DNA of 64,000 nt, taken from contig NZ_CP019914.1 in assembly GCF_002214805.1 (NCBI RefSeq), positions 2,356,001 to 2,420,000 on the forward strand, read 5' to 3'. Below, piece by piece: positions 37,107 to 46,753 of this stretch. Source of the stretch: Brachyspira hampsonii. GTDB taxonomy: Bacteria > Spirochaetota > Brachyspiria > Brachyspirales > Brachyspiraceae. The position numbers were made by a program, and so were the translations under genes. Numbering within the stretch: the stretch's first letter is position 1; each line of letters opens with the position of its first letter. Below the pieces are notes generated by a model. The model had not been told where the DNA came from. It saw only the letters and a list, made by a program, of their open reading frames with translations, and did not search any database.

Positions 37107-40100
37107 ATGGCATCAAAAAAGATGGTTTACTTCTTTGGTAATGGTAAATCTGAAGGCGCTAAAGAAACAAAAGCTCTTTTAGGCGGAAAAGGTTTAGGAC
37201 TTGCACAAATGACAGAAAGTAAAGTACCTGTACCTGCTGGTTTTACAATTACTACAGAAGTTTGTGATTACTATTCAAAAAATAAGTCATATCCTAAAGG
37301 CTTAGAAAAAATAGTTGATGAAAACATCAAGAAGCTGGAAAAAGCAATGGGTATGCAGTTCGGAAATCCAAAACAGCCGCTTTTGGTTTCAGTTCGCTCA
37401 GGAGCTGCTATATCTATGCCTGGTATGATGGATACTATACTTAATCTAGGTATTAATGAAAAAGTAGTAGAAGGTCTTGTAGAAAAAACTAATAATCCTA
37501 GATTTGCTTGGGATGCTTATAGAAGATTTATACAGATGTTCGGTGATGTTGCTATGGGTGTTGATCATGATAAGTTTGAAGAGATATTAGATGAGAGAAA
37601 AAGAGATATAGCACCTAAAGTTGGAAAAGCTGAAAAAGATGTTAAAGATACAGATTTAGATGTTGAAGATTTAAAAGTAGTAGTAGAAAAATATAAAGCT
37701 ATGTATAAAGAGGATAAAGGAGAAGAATTCCCAGAAGATCCTAAAGTGCAATTATGGCATGCTATTAATGCAGTATTTAGGAGTTGGAATAACCCTAGAG
37801 CTGAAGCATACAGAAAATTAAATGACATAAGAGGTCTTTTAGGTACTGCTGTAAATGTACAGGCTATGGTATTTGGTAATATGGGAAATACTTCCGCTAC
37901 AGGCGTATGTTTCTCTCGTAATCCTTCTACAGGTGAAAATAAATTCTATGGTGAGTTCTTAATCAATGCTCAAGGTGAAGATGTTGTTGCAGGTATTAGA
38001 ACTCCTCAGGAAATTACATTGGAAGGCAGTTTAGAATGGGCTAAAAATAACTCAATAAGCGAAGAAGAAAGAAAATCTAAGTATCCTTCTCTTGAAGAAG
38101 TTATGCCTAATGTATACAAACAATTAGTAAGCTATAAAAATCAATTAGAAAAATATTACAGTGATATGCAGGATATGGAATTTACTATTCAGGAAGGCAA
38201 GCTTTATATGCTTCAAACTCGTAATGGTAAAAGAACTGCTGCTGCTGCTGTAAGAATAGCGGTTGAACTTGCTGAGGCTAAAATAATATCTAAAGAAGAA
38301 GCTATAATGAGAGTAAATCCTTCTGATTTGGATCAATTGCTTCACCCAATGTTCGATCCTGCTGCTAAGAAAGGTGCCAAAGTTCTTGCTAAAGGCTTAA
38401 ATGCTTCTCCTGGTGCTGCTGTTGGTAAAGTAGTATTTGCTGCTGACAGAGCTGAAGCTATGAAAGAAGCAGGAGAACAGGTTGTACTTGTTCGTATAGA
38501 AACTAGCCCTGAAGATATTAAGGGAATGAATGCTGCTGAAGGTATATTAACTGCTAGAGGCGGTTCTACTTCACATGCTGCTGTTGTTGCACGCGGTATG
38601 GGTAAATGCTGTGTTGCAGGCTGCAGTGCTTTGGAAATAGACTACGCTAATAAATGTATGAAAGTAGGTGATGATATAATTAATGAAGGCGATTATATTT
38701 CTATAGATGGTTCTACAGGCGAAGTTATGTTAGGACAGGTTGCTACTAAAGATTCAGAAATGTCAGAGGACTTCAAAAAACTTATGCAATGGGCTGATGA
38801 CATAAGAATAAAAAATAAATTTGAAGTTCATACTAATGCTGATACTCCTAATGATGCACAAATTGCTAGAAAATTCGGTGCTGAAGGTATCGGACTTTGC
38901 AGAACTGAGCATATGTTCTTCAATGCTGACAGAATTAAGAGTGTAAGACAGCTTATACTTGTTGCAGAAGAAGTTAAGCAGTTAAAAGAAAAATTAGAAG
39001 CTGCTGAAAAAATTGGCGATAAGAAAACTATAGAAGAACTTGAGCCTTTATACAGAGAGCCTAGAAAACTTTATGATGAGGCTTTAGATAATATTCTTCC
39101 TATGCAAAGAGAAGACTTTATCGGAATATTTACCGCTATGAATGGATATCCTGTAACAATAAGACTTCTTGATCCGCCTTTGCATGAATTCATTCCTCAT
39201 GAAGATTCTCAATTGCAGGAGCTTTCTAGTGAAATGAATGTTCCTTTTGATAAACTTAAAGCCATAAGAGATTCTTTACATGAATTTAACCCTATGCTTG
39301 GACATAGAGGCTGTCGTCTTGGTATTACTTATCCTGAAATCTATGATATGCAGGCTAGGGCTATTCTTGAAGCTGCTGTAAAAGTTAAGAAAAATGGCGT
39401 AGATGTTCATCCTGAAATAATGATTCCTCTTGTAGGTACTTTAAAAGAATTAAAAATCATTAAAGACAGAATCATTAAAATAGCAGATGAAGTATTTGAA
39501 AAAGAAGGTTCTAAAGTTGATTATAAAGTTGGTACTATGATAGAAGTTCCTAGAGCTGCCTTAGTTGCTGATAAAATAGCTACAGAAGCAGAGTTCTTCT
39601 CATTCGGTACTAATGACTTAACTCAAATGGGAGGCGGTTTCTCAAGAGATGATGCCGGTAAATTCTTAAAAGACTATGTTAATAAAGAAATATACGAAAA
39701 AGATCCTTTCCAATCATTGGATCAGGAAGGTATAGGAGAGCTTTTGAGAATTGGTGTTACTAAAGGAAGAGCTGCTAATAAAAAACTTATTGTTGGTATA
39801 TGCGGTGAACATGGAGGAGATCCTGCTACAGTTATGTTCTGTTATAGTATAGGTCTTAACTATGTAAGCTGTTCGCCTTATAGAGTTCCTATAGCTAGAC
39901 TTGCTGCTGCTCAGGGAATAATAAGCTATAAACCAGCTAAAAAAGCTGCTGCTAAGAAACCAGCTGCTAAAAAAGCAGATAGTAAAAAAACAACTGTGAA
40001 AAAAACAGATAGTAAAACTGCATCTGCTAAAAAAACAGCTTCTAAAGTAACAGCTTCTAAAAAAACTGCAGCTAAAAAAACACCTGCTAAGAAAACTTCA

Positions 40101-40115
40101 GGAAGAAAAAAATAA
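37107..40115 (+). CDS. ppdK: Pyruvate, phosphate dikinase with histone-H1-like C-terminal tail
   Basis: The 1002-residue enzyme interconverts pyruvate+ATP+Pi and PEP+AMP+PPi. The N-terminal ATP-grasp domain (KALLGGKGLGLAQM near residue 22) leads to the phosphohistidine domain with catalytic His490 in GGSTSHAAVVARGMGK. The PEP/pyruvate barrel follows (GTNDLTQM; ICGEHGGDPA). The catalytic part ends near residue 945. A further ~57 residues are Lys/Ala/Thr repeats of the KKTAAKK type, absent from typical ~880-residue PPDKs. Glycolytic PPDK fits an anaerobe, and pfkA is also in the window. Confidence 0.97.
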   Translation: MASKKMVYFFGNGKSEGAKETKALLGGKGLGLAQMTESKVPVPAGFTITTEVCDYYSKNKSYPKGLEKIVDENIKKLEKAMGMQFGNPKQPLLVSVRSGAAISMPGMMDTILNLGINEKVVEGLVEKTNNPRFAWDAYRRFIQMFGDVAMGVDHDKFEEILDERKRDIAPKVGKAEKDVKDTDLDVEDLKVVVEKYKAMYKEDKGEEFPEDPKVQLWHAINAVFRSWNNPRAEAYRKLNDIRGLLGTAVNVQAMVFGNMGNTSATGVCFSRNPSTGENKFYGEFLINAQGEDVVAGIRTPQEITLEGSLEWAKNNSISEEERKSKYPSLEEVMPNVYKQLVSYKNQLEKYYSDMQDMEFTIQEGKLYMLQTRNGKRTAAAAVRIAVELAEAKIISKEEAIMRVNPSDLDQLLHPMFDPAAKKGAKVLAKGLNASPGAAVGKVVFAADRAEAMKEAGEQVVLVRIETSPEDIKGMNAAEGILTARGGSTSHAAVVARGMGKCCVAGCSALEIDYANKCMKVGDDIINEGDYISIDGSTGEVMLGQVATKDSEMSEDFKKLMQWADDIRIKNKFEVHTNADTPNDAQIARKFGAEGIGLCRTEHMFFNADRIKSVRQLILVAEEVKQLKEKLEAAEKIGDKKTIEELEPLYREPRKLYDEALDNILPMQREDFIGIFTAMNGYPVTIRLLDPPLHEFIPHEDSQLQELSSEMNVPFDKLKAIRDSLHEFNPMLGHRGCRLGITYPEIYDMQARAILEAAVKVKKNGVDVHPEIMIPLVGTLKELKIIKDRIIKIADEVFEKEGSKVDYKVGTMIEVPRAALVADKIATEAEFFSFGTNDLTQMGGGFSRDDAGKFLKDYVNKEIYEKDPFQSLDQEGIGELLRIGVTKGRAANKKLIVGICGEHGGDPATVMFCYSIGLNYVSCSPYRVPIARLAAAQGIISYKPAKKAAAKKPAAKKADSKKTTVKKTDSKTASAKKTASKVTASKKTAAKKTPAKKTSGRKK

Positions 40116-40147
40116 TAGATAAAATATTTATATAAATGAATTTTGAA

Positions 40148-40190
40148 AGGGCTTGGCTTTATATATAAAGTTAAGCCCTATTTTTTATTA
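40148..40190 (+). terminator. Terminator of ppdK
   Basis: AGGGCTTGGCTTTAT pairs with ATAAAGTTAAGCCCT, followed by ATTTTTT. A strong stem directly after ppdK. Confidence 0.85.
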
Positions 40191-40275
40191 TTAATGTATA
40201 TTGTGCCTATAATAATTAATAAAAACAAATTTATTTTTTTATCATGATGAAAATTATTAATTAATATTATTCTAA

Positions 40276-41352
40276 TTATTTTATTAGATGTATATATTCT
40301 TTTTCTTTATTTTTCACTTTTCCTATAATGCATGCACAGTCAATTCCTTCACGCCATAAATCAGCTAATATATTTTCTGCATTATCTTTATCAGCACATA
40401 TAAATAGCCCGCCAGATGTTTGAGGATCGAAAGAAAGCATTTTTAAATTATAATCAACATTATCATCTACTTTTATATTGTCTCCTACATAACGCATATT
40501 AGTAAAAGCAGCTCCCGGTATACAACCCATATCAAGTACTTCATAGCTTTTATTAAACATAGGCAATGCTGATGATTGAAGCTCTATAGTTACATTGCTT
40601 GCTTTAGCCATTTTGTATGCATGTCCTATGAGTCCGAATCCTGTAATATCAGTAGCACATTTAACATTATATTTATTCATAACAGAGCAGGCTTTTTTAT
40701 TTAATGTCTTCATAGAATCAAAAACATCTTCTATATAAGATTCCTTGATAAGACCTTGTCTCATAGCAGCTAAGCAAGCCCCTGTTCCAAGAGGTTTAGT
40801 AAATATTATAATATCTCCGTCTTTAGCTGCTGAATTTGTAGTTATTTTATTTGGATTAGCAAAACCAATAACAGCCATTCCATATTTTACTGTTGTATCT
40901 GTTATTGTATGCCCGCCTACGACTAATACTCCGGCTTCTGTTGCTTTATCCTGTCCGCCCTTAAGCATATTAGCTAATATATTTAAAGAATCATCTTTTG
41001 GAAACATAGTAATATTTAAAGCTAATTTAGGTTCTCCTCCCATAGCATAAATATCGCTTATAGAGTTGCATGCAGCTATTTGTCCAAATCCGTAAGGATC
41101 TGCTATTACAGGGGGAAAATAATCCACTGTAAATATTAAAGCATTATCATCTGAAATTTTATAAACTCCTGCATCATCTCCTATATCAACATCTGAAAGC
41201 AAATTTGAATCTGTTTTTATCTGCATTAAAGGAGCAAGCGTTTTTTCTAGTAAATCAGGCGGAATTTTGGCAGAACAGCCTCCCTCCAAAGCACATGATA
41301 ATAATTCTATTTGTTCTTTTGTTTCTTCCGTATTATTTGTAATATTTGACAT
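40276..41352 (-). CDS. selD: Selenide, water dikinase (selenophosphate synthetase)
   Basis: The protein has 358 residues from ATG 41352; a GTG three codons earlier would overlap the AGGTG ribosome site. Near residue 25, GGCSAKIPP is the active-site loop, with Cys where some organisms use selenocysteine. DIGDDAGVYKI, FTVDYFPPVIADPYGFGQIAACN and DITGFGLIGHA complete the family signature. It makes selenophosphate for selenocysteine or selenouridine synthesis, so the organism presumably uses selenium. No sel partner genes are adjacent. Confidence 0.95.
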   Translation of the reverse strand: MSNITNNTEETKEQIELLSCALEGGCSAKIPPDLLEKTLAPLMQIKTDSNLLSDVDIGDDAGVYKISDDNALIFTVDYFPPVIADPYGFGQIAACNSISDIYAMGGEPKLALNITMFPKDDSLNILANMLKGGQDKATEAGVLVVGGHTITDTTVKYGMAVIGFANPNKITTNSAAKDGDIIIFTKPLGTGACLAAMRQGLIKESYIEDVFDSMKTLNKKACSVMNKYNVKCATDITGFGLIGHAYKMAKASNVTIELQSSALPMFNKSYEVLDMGCIPGAAFTNMRYVGDNIKVDDNVDYNLKMLSFDPQTSGGLFICADKDNAENILADLWREGIDCACIIGKVKNKEKEYIHLIK

Positions 41353-41587
41353 AATAAGCACCTATAAATTAATTTTTATATTAATAGAATATATACTATA
41401 CAATGGAAAATTCAAATATTTTATTTAAATAATGTTTTTTAAAAGCTTATATTATATTTAATTATCTATAAAAGTAAATTTTTTTTACTTTATTCAGATT
41501 ATAAAAGTATATATGTTGTATTTGTATTATAAAATCTATAAAATATATATTTTAAGTAAATTTTTTGTAAATTATATGTAAACTATA

Positions 41588-41615
41588 TTGACAAATATAC
41601 GATTTAGGCTATACT
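41588..41615 (+). promoter_or_regulatory. Promoter of the PepSY-like gene
   Basis: TTGACA at 41588-41593 and TATACT at 41610-41615 have a 16-bp spacer, about 65 bp before the ATG; AAAGGAG lies just upstream of that ATG. The 41370-41580 stretch is AT-rich with no other feature seen. Confidence 0.75.
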
Positions 41616-41680
41616 TATAATTGTAAAGATAATTTACATATAGCAAAACAATAAAAAATAAAAACAAAAGGAGATTTACT

Positions 41681-42112
41681 ATGACTAAAAAATTATTCGC
41701 TTTATTAATAACTTTAACTATAATTTCTACTTCAAGTGCTTTTGCTGATTTGGTAGTACCAGCTTCTTCACTTCCTCAGAGGGCTAGAAGTTTCATACAG
41801 CAAATTTATCCAAATGTACAAATATGGAAAGTAGAAAGAGATGACGGAAAATTTGAGGTAAAATTATCTAATGGTGCTAAAATAGATTTCTTATACAATG
41901 GCGATTGGCATAGCATAGACGGTGAGTATAATGCTGTACCTTTCTCTGCTTTACCTGCTAATATAGCCAGCACTATAAGAAACACTTATCCTCAGGCTGC
42001 TGTTATAGATGTAGAAAAAGAATGGGGTAATTACAAAGTAAAATTAAATAACTTTATGGAATTATTTATCTCTGCTAACGGACAGTTAATGGGACAGAAA
42101 TTTGATGACTGA
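41681..42112 (+). CDS. PepSY-like periplasmic protein
   Basis: The 143 residues have a classic signal peptide ending AFA (near residue 22). Two similar ~60-residue halves follow: LPQRARSFIQQIYPNVQIWKVERDDGKFEVKL and LPANIASTIRNTYPQAAVIDVEKEWGNYKVKL. Each is a PepSY-like (DUF2874) unit. Members are small periplasmic proteins, sometimes compared with protease or beta-lactamase inhibitors; the role is unknown. The gene has its own strong promoter and terminator, so it may be abundant. Confidence 0.85.
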   Translation: MTKKLFALLITLTIISTSSAFADLVVPASSLPQRARSFIQQIYPNVQIWKVERDDGKFEVKLSNGAKIDFLYNGDWHSIDGEYNAVPFSALPANIASTIRNTYPQAAVIDVEKEWGNYKVKLNNFMELFISANGQLMGQKFDD

Positions 42113-42185
42113 TAAATACTGATTAAATACAAATATTGAAGATTGTTTATACTAAGATACTAATTATTTATTGAAAAATACCAAC

Positions 42186-42230
42186 AAAGAGAGGGAGTTA
42201 AAAAATAGCTTCCTCTTTTTTTGTTTAAAT
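42186..42230 (+). terminator. Terminator of the PepSY-like gene
   Basis: AAGAGAGGGAG and CTTCCTCTTT pair (one G-T) around an AT loop, followed by a long T-run. Confidence 0.75.
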
Positions 42231-42266
42231 AAAAAAGCATCTATATATTTTTATAGTTTTATTCTG

Positions 42267-42283
42267 CCCGCCCACCCGCCCCC
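42267..42283 (-). other. Four-tract C-run / G-quadruplex motif
   Basis: The plus strand reads CCCGCCCACCCGCCCCC, so the minus strand has four G-tracts of three or more with single-base loops. In this AT-rich DNA the run is isolated. It lies between the PepSY-like terminator and the C45 hydrolase gene, 105 bp before the latter's ATG, and may relate to the C-rich boxes elsewhere in the window. Confidence 0.8.
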
Positions 42284-42388
42284 TTACTATATTTTTTAAT
42301 ACTTAAAAAAATTTTTTATTCATATTTACTTAAAATTTTTATTATGCTAGCCTTTGTATAAATATTATAATTATATTGGAGATATAAA

Positions 42389-43393
42389 ATGTATCATTCA
42401 AGATTTAAGGGCAGTCATTATGAAGCTGGATTTAAATATGGTAAATTGCTTTCTAAAAATAATATTAACCCATTAGAAAAAATTAAAATATCAAATGATA
42501 GAAAATATTTTGCTAATAAATGCATGCCAATATACAATCAATTTTTTCCTGAAATAATAGAAGAAATAAAAGGAATATCCGACGGACTAAATACAAATGA
42601 TAATATAAAAATAGATTATAAAAATATATGCGAATTTTTATTTACAATATATGCTTTTACTTTTGATAATAAATGTTCCTCTTTTGCTTTCAAAACAGAT
42701 AATGATATAATACTTGTCAAAAACAGTGATTTTTTAAAAGATATAAAAAATTATTGCGACAGTATGTATTATAAAATAAATAGTTCTTATTTATTTATTG
42801 GCAATACTACAGCATTTATAGAAATTGAAGATGGTATAAATGAAAAAGGACTTGCAGCAGCATTAACTTTTGTGTATCCCACAAAAATAGATTACGGATT
42901 CAATGCCGGAATGATAATAAGATATATTTTAGAGAAATGCTCTACTGTTGATGAGGCTTTAGAGTTTTTAAAAAATATTCCAATTTCATCTGCACAGAAT
43001 ATAATATTGGCAGATAGAAAAGGAAGTATTGCATTAATAGAATGTAATTGCAAAAAAGTAGAAATAATTAAAAATGATTATGTGTTTATATCAAATCATT
43101 TTGTAAGCAAGTCTATGAAAGAATATAATACTAATATTGAAGATGATATTTATTCTAATGAAAGATATATAACTATGGAAGATGCATTCAAAAATTATGA
43201 TTATGATTTAAATTTTGCAAAAAAACTTATTTCAGGAGAGTATGGATTTTTATGCCAATATGATAGAAAACTCAATTTTGATACTGTTTGGTCGGCAATA
43301 TATTCAATAAAAAACAAAAAAGTATATATAGCAGAAGGAAATCCGTCAAGAAAAAAATTCAAAGAGGATAATAGATTAAAATTTGATTATTGA
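42389..43393 (+). CDS. C45/linear amide C-N hydrolase family protein
   Basis: The 334-residue protein resembles acyl-CoA:6-aminopenicillanate acyltransferase-like and choloylglycine-type Ntn hydrolases. FKGSHYEAGFKYGKLL is the N-terminal family motif. The likely nucleophile is Cys96 in DNKCSSFAF, which is exposed after autocleavage in family members. KNSDFL and IEDGINEKGLAAALTFV complete the fold. The natural substrate is unknown (amides, peptides or N-acyl compounds). It has TTGGAG upstream and no signal peptide. Confidence 0.82.
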   Translation: MYHSRFKGSHYEAGFKYGKLLSKNNINPLEKIKISNDRKYFANKCMPIYNQFFPEIIEEIKGISDGLNTNDNIKIDYKNICEFLFTIYAFTFDNKCSSFAFKTDNDIILVKNSDFLKDIKNYCDSMYYKINSSYLFIGNTTAFIEIEDGINEKGLAAALTFVYPTKIDYGFNAGMIIRYILEKCSTVDEALEFLKNIPISSAQNIILADRKGSIALIECNCKKVEIIKNDYVFISNHFVSKSMKEYNTNIEDDIYSNERYITMEDAFKNYDYDLNFAKKLISGEYGFLCQYDRKLNFDTVWSAIYSIKNKKVYIAEGNPSRKKFKEDNRLKFDY

Positions 43394-43447
43394 TTTTATT
43401 TTATAAATAGTATATTTTGTATGAAAATATTTTAAAGGTTTATTATA

Positions 43448-44833
43448 GTGCTTTCATTAGAAGAGATTAATAACATAGTAGAAAAAAATTATAATAAAAA
43501 ATTTGATAAAACTACTTCATTTATAGATGATTCTATAATATCAAATGTACTTATAAAAGATAAAAGCAGTAAAGTTACAAGTAAGGTAATAAGATATATT
43601 TTAGGAGAATACTTAGATATAAAAGAGGCTTACAGATTAAGAAATGCTGATATGATAGGTAATTCTTTAGATAGTGAAAGTTTAAATGAGGCTCTTGAAA
43701 AAGTATATAAATTATGGAATGAGGATAATAAAAAGAAATCAATACTTTATCCTTACTGCATATTTGCAAACAATATACAGCTTGATAATTTATACAAAAG
43801 GGCAGTATCTATTGCAAGCGGAAGATTCAAATTGGCATGCTCTATGCTTGAGGCTATTGCTTTAAGCGGTACAAAAAAAGGTTTAGCATTAGTATATGAA
43901 GCTTCTAGGAAATTCAAGCAGGCTAGTGTCAAAAATACATGTTCATTTATTATAGAGGATATAACTAAAAAATTGGGTATAAGTAAAGAGGAATTTGCTG
44001 ATAGGATTATACCGGATTTCGATTTTGATAGAAATGGGATTAGAATTATAGAAAGCGATAATAAAAAATTTAAAATAACATTGAAGCCTGATTTTACTAT
44101 ATCAATATTCGATGAAATAAAAAATAAAGAATACAAAACATTACCGAAAGATTTTCCTCAAACTCCTAAAAAAGAATTAACAAAATTAAAAAGTGAAATA
44201 AATAAAATGCTTAAAACTCAAACTGATCGTTTGCTGTTAGTATTAATGGACGGCAGAAAATGGACATTAAATGAGTGGAAAGAAATATTTTTTGATAATC
44301 CTTTTATGAGAGCATTTGCTGTTAAGCTTATTTGGGGTGTATATGATAAAGATAATAATTTATTAAGCACTTTTAGATATATGGAGGACGGTTCATTTAA
44401 CAATGCTGATGATGAAGAAATGAATATAGAAGATAATGCTTTAATAACTTTATTGAGTCCTATGGAAGTTAATAAAGAATTAATAGAAAAATGGAAAAAT
44501 CAGCTTTTAGATTATGATATAATTCAGCCTTTTAATCAATTATCTTCAGAAACTAAAGAAGATTTAATTGAGAGAATACCTGACAAAGTAACTGCAGGAA
44601 GTATTAAGAATGCTGCATTAAAATTAGGTATGGATAAATCAGATGAGGGAGGATTTATAAATTTTTATTATTTATATGATTACTATAATAAAGCTGTTGT
44701 TGTTATAGAAACTTCAAATCTTTATTATGGTTCTAGTACTACAGATGAAATCAGTATTAAAATAAAATTTAAAAATGCTAATGAAAGATTTGAATATGGG
44801 GCATATCTTATATTGTCTAATTATCTAAAATAA
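43448..44833 (+). CDS. DUF4132 (MolR-like) protein
   Basis: The 461 residues start at GTG 43448 with AAAGG upstream. Residues ~255-400 carry the DUF4132 core (DGRKWTLNEWKEIFFDNPFMRAFAVKLIWGVYD, HP-like QPFNQLSSETK) and end in a strand-rich region. An N-terminal part is helical (HEAT-like: FKLACSMLEAIALSGTKKGLAL). DUF4132 proteins are often paired with WGR-domain or MoxR proteins, none of which is here. Function is unknown. It follows the C45 gene by 54 bp. Confidence 0.8.
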   Translation: MLSLEEINNIVEKNYNKKFDKTTSFIDDSIISNVLIKDKSSKVTSKVIRYILGEYLDIKEAYRLRNADMIGNSLDSESLNEALEKVYKLWNEDNKKKSILYPYCIFANNIQLDNLYKRAVSIASGRFKLACSMLEAIALSGTKKGLALVYEASRKFKQASVKNTCSFIIEDITKKLGISKEEFADRIIPDFDFDRNGIRIIESDNKKFKITLKPDFTISIFDEIKNKEYKTLPKDFPQTPKKELTKLKSEINKMLKTQTDRLLLVLMDGRKWTLNEWKEIFFDNPFMRAFAVKLIWGVYDKDNNLLSTFRYMEDGSFNNADDEEMNIEDNALITLLSPMEVNKELIEKWKNQLLDYDIIQPFNQLSSETKEDLIERIPDKVTAGSIKNAALKLGMDKSDEGGFINFYYLYDYYNKAVVVIETSNLYYGSSTTDEISIKIKFKNANERFEYGAYLILSNYLK

Positions 44834-44856
44834 ATTTCTAAATTTAAATATCACTT

Positions 44857-45169
44857 GGGCGGGGATGCTTTTTCAAAGTAAGTTATGAAGTTAATTAAAA
44901 TTAGAATTTAAAAAATAGGCATCAAAGAATAAAGGGCGGGGTATGTAAATAGATTTTTTGCCTATTTTGATTCCCACCCTATAGGCTTTTTGAATTTATC
45001 TGTTATTTTTGTTATATATTATTTTAAAAATTTTTTCTGTAATTTTAGATGTCCACCCAAGAGTTTTTTAAATTTAGAATGAATACACCGCACGAAAAAT
45101 GAAATTATATATCTAGGTTCATTAATAATAACATGTTATTTATATATGAAATTTAATTAACCGTGCGTT
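44857..45169. repeat. C-box element C (two opposed C-rich modules plus GCACG module)
   Basis: Boxes in order: GGGCGGGG 44857, GGGCGGGG 44934 (a minus-strand module), CCCACCC 44973, TCCACCC 45052 (a plus-strand module), GCACG 45090, CGTGC 45162. Distances are 77, 39, 79, 38 and 72 bp between starts. The 340-bp gap between the convergent DUF4132 and SDR genes is almost entirely this element. ACACCGCACG and ACCGTGCGTT are the inverted arms. Confidence 0.75.
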
Positions 45170-45172
45170 TAA

Positions 45173-45922
45173 TTAAATTTCCAATTTCCAACCCTCATCA
45201 TTATGATATATCATAAGTTTTGTCATACCACCGTCTACAATAATATTTTCTCCATTTATAAAATCATTATTACAAAGAAACCAAGCAGTACTAGCTATAT
45301 CAGAAGTTTTTCCAACTTTGGCACTAGGATGCTGAAGTATATCTTCCTTGCTGAATGAAGCATCATCAATAGTATTAATCCAACCCGGACTAATAGAATT
45401 AACTCTTACTTTATGAGATAAACTTACTGCCATAGCATGTGTTAAAGAGATAATAGCTCCTTTAGCAGCACTGTAGCTTTCACTGTCTTTTTGCGACATA
45501 AAAGCCCTTGTAGAAGCAATATTTATTATGCAGGATTTTTCATTGAAGTGATTCATTAAATTTTTTGTTATTTCATAAGGGGCAGCAGCACCGATTTTAA
45601 AAATCTCTAAAAAGTCATCATAACTGCAGTTACTTAAAAGTCCTTTATTTGAATAGCATGCATTGTTTATTAAATAATCTATATTTTCAAATTTTTCTAT
45701 TACTTTGTCTGTAAATGATTTTATAGATTTTTCATTATCAATATTATCATTTATAAATAAGCATTCTCTGCCGATATCTTTTATTTGTTTATATAGCTTT
45801 AATCCGTTTTCATTGTCCTTATCAATAAATGCTATATCGCAGTTGTTTTTTGCAAATAATAATGCAATTTCTTTTCCTATTCCGTTTGATGCACCTGTTA
45901 TTATACAAACTTTATTTGCCAT
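45173..45922 (-). CDS. Short-chain dehydrogenase/reductase
   Basis: The 249-residue Rossmann enzyme has TGASNGIGKEIA (residues ~9-20, cofactor loop), INNACYSNKG near 86, the catalytic Ser region NIASTRAF, Tyr-Lys in SYSAAKGAI near 150, and NSISPGWIN near 178. Asp in FIDKDN at the end of the second strand suggests NAD(H). The substrate is unknown. ORF end abuts the inverted CGTGC arm of the repeat element. Confidence 0.93.
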   Translation of the reverse strand: MANKVCIITGASNGIGKEIALLFAKNNCDIAFIDKDNENGLKLYKQIKDIGRECLFINDNIDNEKSIKSFTDKVIEKFENIDYLINNACYSNKGLLSNCSYDDFLEIFKIGAAAPYEITKNLMNHFNEKSCIINIASTRAFMSQKDSESYSAAKGAIISLTHAMAVSLSHKVRVNSISPGWINTIDDASFSKEDILQHPSAKVGKTSDIASTAWFLCNNDFINGENIIVDGGMTKLMIYHNDEGWKLEI

Positions 45923-46033
45923 TATAAAACTCCTAATTATTCATTTTTAGTTAACATTATATACAATAATATGAATAAATAAATGTTTTAATATTTAAAT
46001 AATAAAATATATATTCTGAATTATCTTTTATTA

Positions 46034-46061
46034 TTGATATTTTTACAAATAGTATTATAAT
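46034..46061 (+). promoter_or_regulatory. Promoter of the amino acid ABC transporter operon
   Basis: TTGATA at 46034-46039 and TATAAT at 46056-46061 have a 16-bp spacer; the leader to the permease start is 30-40 bases with no clear ribosome site. Confidence 0.65.
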
Positions 46062-46102
46062 GGTATTTCAATTAACTTTTATATTATTTATTGGCTTTAT
46101 TT

Positions 46103-46753
46103 ATGGATTATGTAATATCTACTACTTTGTACCTATTAAAAGGAACATATACTACTTTATGTCTTTACTTTGTAACTGCTATAATTTCTCTTCCCTTATC
46201 TATGCTTTTTGCCGCATTGCAGTTTAGTGCTCCAAAGTTTGTAAGATATATTTTTGATATATATGCTTGGATATTTAGAGGCACTCCTTTAATACTGCAG
46301 CTTATATTCTTTTATTACGGACTTCCTCTTATGACCAATAATATGATAGCTTTTCCAGCTTTTACATCAGCTGCGGTAACTTTTATACTTAATTATTCCG
46401 CCTATCTTATGGAGATATTCAGAGCTGGTATTGAAAGTATAGAGAAAGGTCAGTATGAGGCTGGTTTTGCACTTAATTTAAGCTACAGACAGATTATGAC
46501 TAGAATAATACTTCCGCAGGCTGTGAGAAGAGTTCTACCTCCGCTTTCTAATGAGGCTATTAACTTGATAAAAGATACTGCTTTGGTTATAGTATTGGGT
46601 ATAGGCGATTTAATGCTTCATGCAAGACAGATACTTACAAGAGATTATAAATTGCTCCCATTTTTTATAGCAGCTATTATATATTTGATTTTTACTTCTA
46701 TTTTGGTTCTTGTATTCAGACAATTGGAGAAGAAATATGTCATCAGAAACTAA
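46103..46753 (+). CDS. Polar amino acid ABC transporter permease
   Basis: The 216 residues (from ATG 46103; TTG 46091 is an alternative, and neither has a clear ribosome site) have about five membrane helices. The HisMQ-type permease signature is ESIEKGQYEAGFALNLSYRQ followed by ILPQAVRRVLPPLSNEAINLIKDTAL, which includes the EAA loop that docks to the ATPase. RGTPLILQLIFFYYG is also characteristic. The 3' end overlaps the ATPase gene, giving translational coupling. Confidence 0.93.
   Translation: MDYVISTTLYLLKGTYTTLCLYFVTAIISLPLSMLFAALQFSAPKFVRYIFDIYAWIFRGTPLILQLIFFYYGLPLMTNNMIAFPAFTSAAVTFILNYSAYLMEIFRAGIESIEKGQYEAGFALNLSYRQIMTRIILPQAVRRVLPPLSNEAINLIKDTALVIVLGIGDLMLHARQILTRDYKLLPFFIAAIIYLIFTSILVLVFRQLEKKYVIRN

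Noticed and set aside
41280-41352. Selenocysteine-containing SelD
   Set aside because: The active-site codon is Cys (GGCSAK) and no in-frame TGA occurs there.
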